A DNA stretch of 7,917 nucleotides from Dehalococcoidales bacterium (GTDB taxonomy: Bacteria > Chloroflexota > Dehalococcoidia > Dehalococcoidales > CSSed11-197), in NCBI GenBank assembly GCA_028705415.1, contig JAQWDO010000033.1, forward strand, positions 1 through 7,917, given 5' to 3'. Numbering within the stretch: position 1 is the stretch's first letter; the number at the start of each line of letters is the position of its first letter. Made by a program: the position numbers and the translations under genes. A model generated the notes under the pieces. It saw nothing but the letters and a program-made list of their open reading frames with translations. It made no database searches and was not told the DNA's origin. Positions 6,603 through 7,917 of this stretch are shown here, piece by piece.

Positions 6603-7659
6603 CCGTTCTGGCAAGCTGCTGGATAAACTCGATCAATCCAATCTGGATGGCTTCCTGGTTTCTTCCCCGCACAACCGGAAGTACTTTTCCGGCTTTAGCG
6701 GCTCAAGCGGATTGCTGCTGATATCCCGTCAGGCACTAATTCTGTCAACCGATTTTCGTTACTGGGAACAGGCGCAAAACGAAGCTCCCGGCTATACCCT
6801 CTATCGCGCCAGCAAGGGATTGAAGGAATGGTTTGCCGAATTCATCGGGCAGGCAAATGTTGCCAGGCTCGGCTTTGAGAGTACAGATATCACCGTTGAA
6901 TGCCTTAACACCATGCGTAAATCTCTAAAAAAAGCCGGGGTTGCCACCAGGCTGGTATCAACCCGCAATCTTTGCGATAAGCTGAGAATGGCCAAGGACG
7001 AGACAGAAATAGCCATGATAAAAAAGGCGGCGTCAATTAGCGATCTGGCTGCTGAGCATGCCCGCAGTATCGTCCGCGCCGGAATGAGCGAAATAGAGCT
7101 TGCATGGGAAGTTGAAAAAATCATGCGGCAGAATGGCAGTGAGCCGGTTGGTTTTTCTGTAATTTGCGCTTCTGGCCCCAATTCAGCTCTGCCCCATGCA
7201 AAACCCACACAAAGGTTGATAAACTCCGGAGAACCGATTGTGCTTGATTTCGGAGCATGCTCTGGAGGCTACACCAGCGACCTCACACGCACTATCTGCT
7301 GCGGTGAACCTGACAGCCAGTTTAAAAAGCTGTATAATATTGTGCTTTCTGCCCAGCAGGCAGCTATCGAAGGTATTTATACCGGAATTAAAGCAAGTGC
7401 AGCAGATAAACTCGCCCGGCAGGTAATCGAGGATGCCGGTTATGGTGATTACTTCGGTCACAGCCTGGGACACGGCATCGGGCTGGAAGTACATGAAGCG
7501 CCTTTCCTGGGGCCGACTTCTGATGACAAGCTTGAAGAAGGTATGGTTTTTACCATTGAACCTGGTATTTATCTGCCAGGCTGGGGCGGTATACGGATTG
7601 AGGATGACGCCCTGTTGCAAAACAACAAGGTTACGTTATTATCCATGGCAACCAAATAA
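6592..7659 (+). CDS. pepP: Xaa-Pro aminopeptidase, M24B family
   Basis: This is a dimetal cytoplasmic peptidase that removes an N-terminal residue next to proline; a Xaa-Pro dipeptidase (PepQ type) role is also possible. With the ATG at 6592 it has 355 residues. The N-terminal creatinase-like domain covers about 1-128 (LDGFLVSSPHNRKYFSGFSG at 18-37), and the pita-bread catalytic domain about 135-352. Metal ligands are Asp219 (VLDFGA), Asp230 (YTSDLTRT), His294 (GHGIGLEVHE), Glu323 (FTIEPGIY) and Glu337 (GIRIEDD); His202 in PHA is a likely catalytic residue. The ATG start fits the family N-terminus and overlaps xerC by 11 bases. A TTG at 6556 with a better ribosome binding site would add 12 residues and enlarge the overlap to 47 bases. 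Adjacency to efp is also found in Bacillus subtilis (yqhT-efp). Confidence 0.93.
   Translation: MPNNRSGKLLDKLDQSNLDGFLVSSPHNRKYFSGFSGSSGLLLISRQALILSTDFRYWEQAQNEAPGYTLYRASKGLKEWFAEFIGQANVARLGFESTDITVECLNTMRKSLKKAGVATRLVSTRNLCDKLRMAKDETEIAMIKKAASISDLAAEHARSIVRAGMSEIELAWEVEKIMRQNGSEPVGFSVICASGPNSALPHAKPTQRLINSGEPIVLDFGACSGGYTSDLTRTICCGEPDSQFKKLYNIVLSAQQAAIEGIYTGIKASAADKLARQVIEDAGYGDYFGHSLGHGIGLEVHEAPFLGPTSDDKLEEGMVFTIEPGIYLPGWGGIRIEDDALLQNNKVTLLSMATK
7615..7642 (+). promoter_or_regulatory. Candidate internal promoter for efp
   Basis: TTGCAA (7615-7620, four of six to the -35 consensus) and TATTAT (7637-7642, five of six to the -10 consensus) are 16 bases apart in the end of pepP. A transcript from near 7649 would have a leader of about 50 bases before efp. 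EF-P is usually needed in larger amounts than its upstream neighbours, which makes a separate promoter reasonable, but the evidence is only consensus matching. Confidence 0.3.
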
Positions 7660-7660
7660 T

Positions 7661-7680
7661 TATAAAAACAATATTTTATA
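7661..7680. repeat. AT-only inverted repeat in the efp leader
   Basis: TATAAAA (7661-7667) and TTTTATA (7674-7680) are perfect inverted copies around a six-base centre. The stem contains no G or C, so it would be weak as RNA and is unlikely to terminate transcription. It may be an operator-like palindrome or simply AT-rich spacer. Confidence 0.35.
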
Positions 7681-7686
7681 TCAGAC

Positions 7687-7692
7687 GAGGAG
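7687..7692 (+). promoter_or_regulatory. Ribosome binding site of efp
   Basis: GAGGAG lies six bases before the ATG at 7699. It is the strongest ribosome binding site in the window, in keeping with high expression of a translation factor, and fixes the start of efp. Confidence 0.85.
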
Positions 7693-7698
7693 AAAAGA

Positions 7699-7917
7699 AT
7701 GATAGGTGGTACTGAACTTAGAAAAGGCGTAGTGATTGAGCTCAACGACAAGCTCTACCAGGTTATTGAATACCAGCATGTAAAAATGAAACGCACCACC
7801 CTTGCCAAAGTAAAACTGCGCGACGTGATCGGCGGGCATACCATTGAACAGTCCTTCCAATCCGGGGATAAATTTGTCCGCGCCAGGCTGGATTACCGGC
7901 CGGTTGAATACATATAC
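7699..7917 (+). CDS. efp: Translation elongation factor P (3' partial)
   Basis: EF-P binds between the P and E sites of the ribosome and restores peptide bond formation at consecutive prolines. The window holds the first 73 residues, covering the KOW-like N-terminal domain and the start of the first OB domain; a full protein has about 185. Recognisable stretches are LRKGVVIELNDKLYQVIEYQHVK (7-29), KLRDVIGGHTIEQSF (39-53) and the end PVEYIY (68-73), matching the usual M/LxYLY element. The loop that normally carries the modified residue in a PGKG or PGRG tip reads KMKRTT here (29-34). Arg32 aligns with Lys32 of Bacillus EF-P, both flanking glycines are replaced, and the loop region looks one residue shorter. 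It follows pepP after 39 bases with its own strong ribosome binding site. Confidence 0.95.
   Translation, partial: MIGGTELRKGVVIELNDKLYQVIEYQHVKMKRTTLAKVKLRDVIGGHTIEQSFQSGDKFVRARLDYRPVEYIY

Noticed and set aside
7661..7680. Terminator between pepP and efp
   Set aside because: The inverted repeat has no G or C pairs and no T run after the stem; it would be too weak to terminate.
2681..7890. Frequent GCCAGG word in the right half, considered as a DNA uptake sequence because of dprA
   Set aside because: Most copies encode Ala-Arg or similar pairs in the preferred codons GCC and AGG, so codon usage explains them. The flanking bases are not conserved as in known uptake sequences.

Overview
The window is bacterial chromosome of moderate GC, dense with genes. 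It falls into two parts separated by a pair of serine tRNA genes. The right part, dprA-topA-xerC-pepP-efp, is a compact housekeeping operon of a kind seen in Gram-positive and Chloroflexota-type bacteria. The MI..LRKG-type EF-P, the dprA-topA pairing, the absence of trmFO between topA and xerC, and tandem CCA-encoding serine tRNAs make me lean towards Dehalococcoidia (Chloroflexota), with Clostridia-like Firmicutes as the alternative. This is a low-to-moderate-confidence guess from recall and needs a tree of TopA or EF-P.

Layout. Bases 1-838: the 3' part of a GT-B glycosyltransferase (GT4-like) on the + strand, cut by the window edge. Bases 831-1910: a complete GT4-like glycosyltransferase on the - strand, meeting the first tail to tail with an 8-base overlap. 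These two look like the end of a surface-polysaccharide or glycolipid locus. Bases 1911-2167: AT-rich DNA with no convincing gene, holding imperfect direct repeats and a candidate tRNA promoter. Bases 2168-2362: tRNA-Ser(CGA) and tRNA-Ser(GGA), 17 bases apart. Bases 2408-7659: dprA, topA, xerC and pepP, joined by gaps of 0 and 4 bases and then an 11-base overlap. Bases 7699-7917: the first 73 codons of efp, running off the right edge.

How the genes fit together. DprA (loading RecA on incoming single-stranded DNA), TopA (relaxing negative supercoils) and XerC (resolving chromosome dimers) are a DNA-maintenance block. PepP (cutting Xaa-Pro bonds) and EF-P (relieving ribosome stalling at polyproline) are a proline-related block, and this adjacency is also known in Bacillus. 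Tight packing suggests one transcript from a promoter just after the tRNAs, with a possible internal promoter before efp.

No new defence system, mobile element or CRISPR array is visible. The points most worth a second look are a dprA TTG start sitting almost on its predicted transcription start, an EF-P whose modification loop departs from the usual PGKG/PGRG form, a TopA with an irregular first zinc finger, and an insertion in the XerC core-binding domain.
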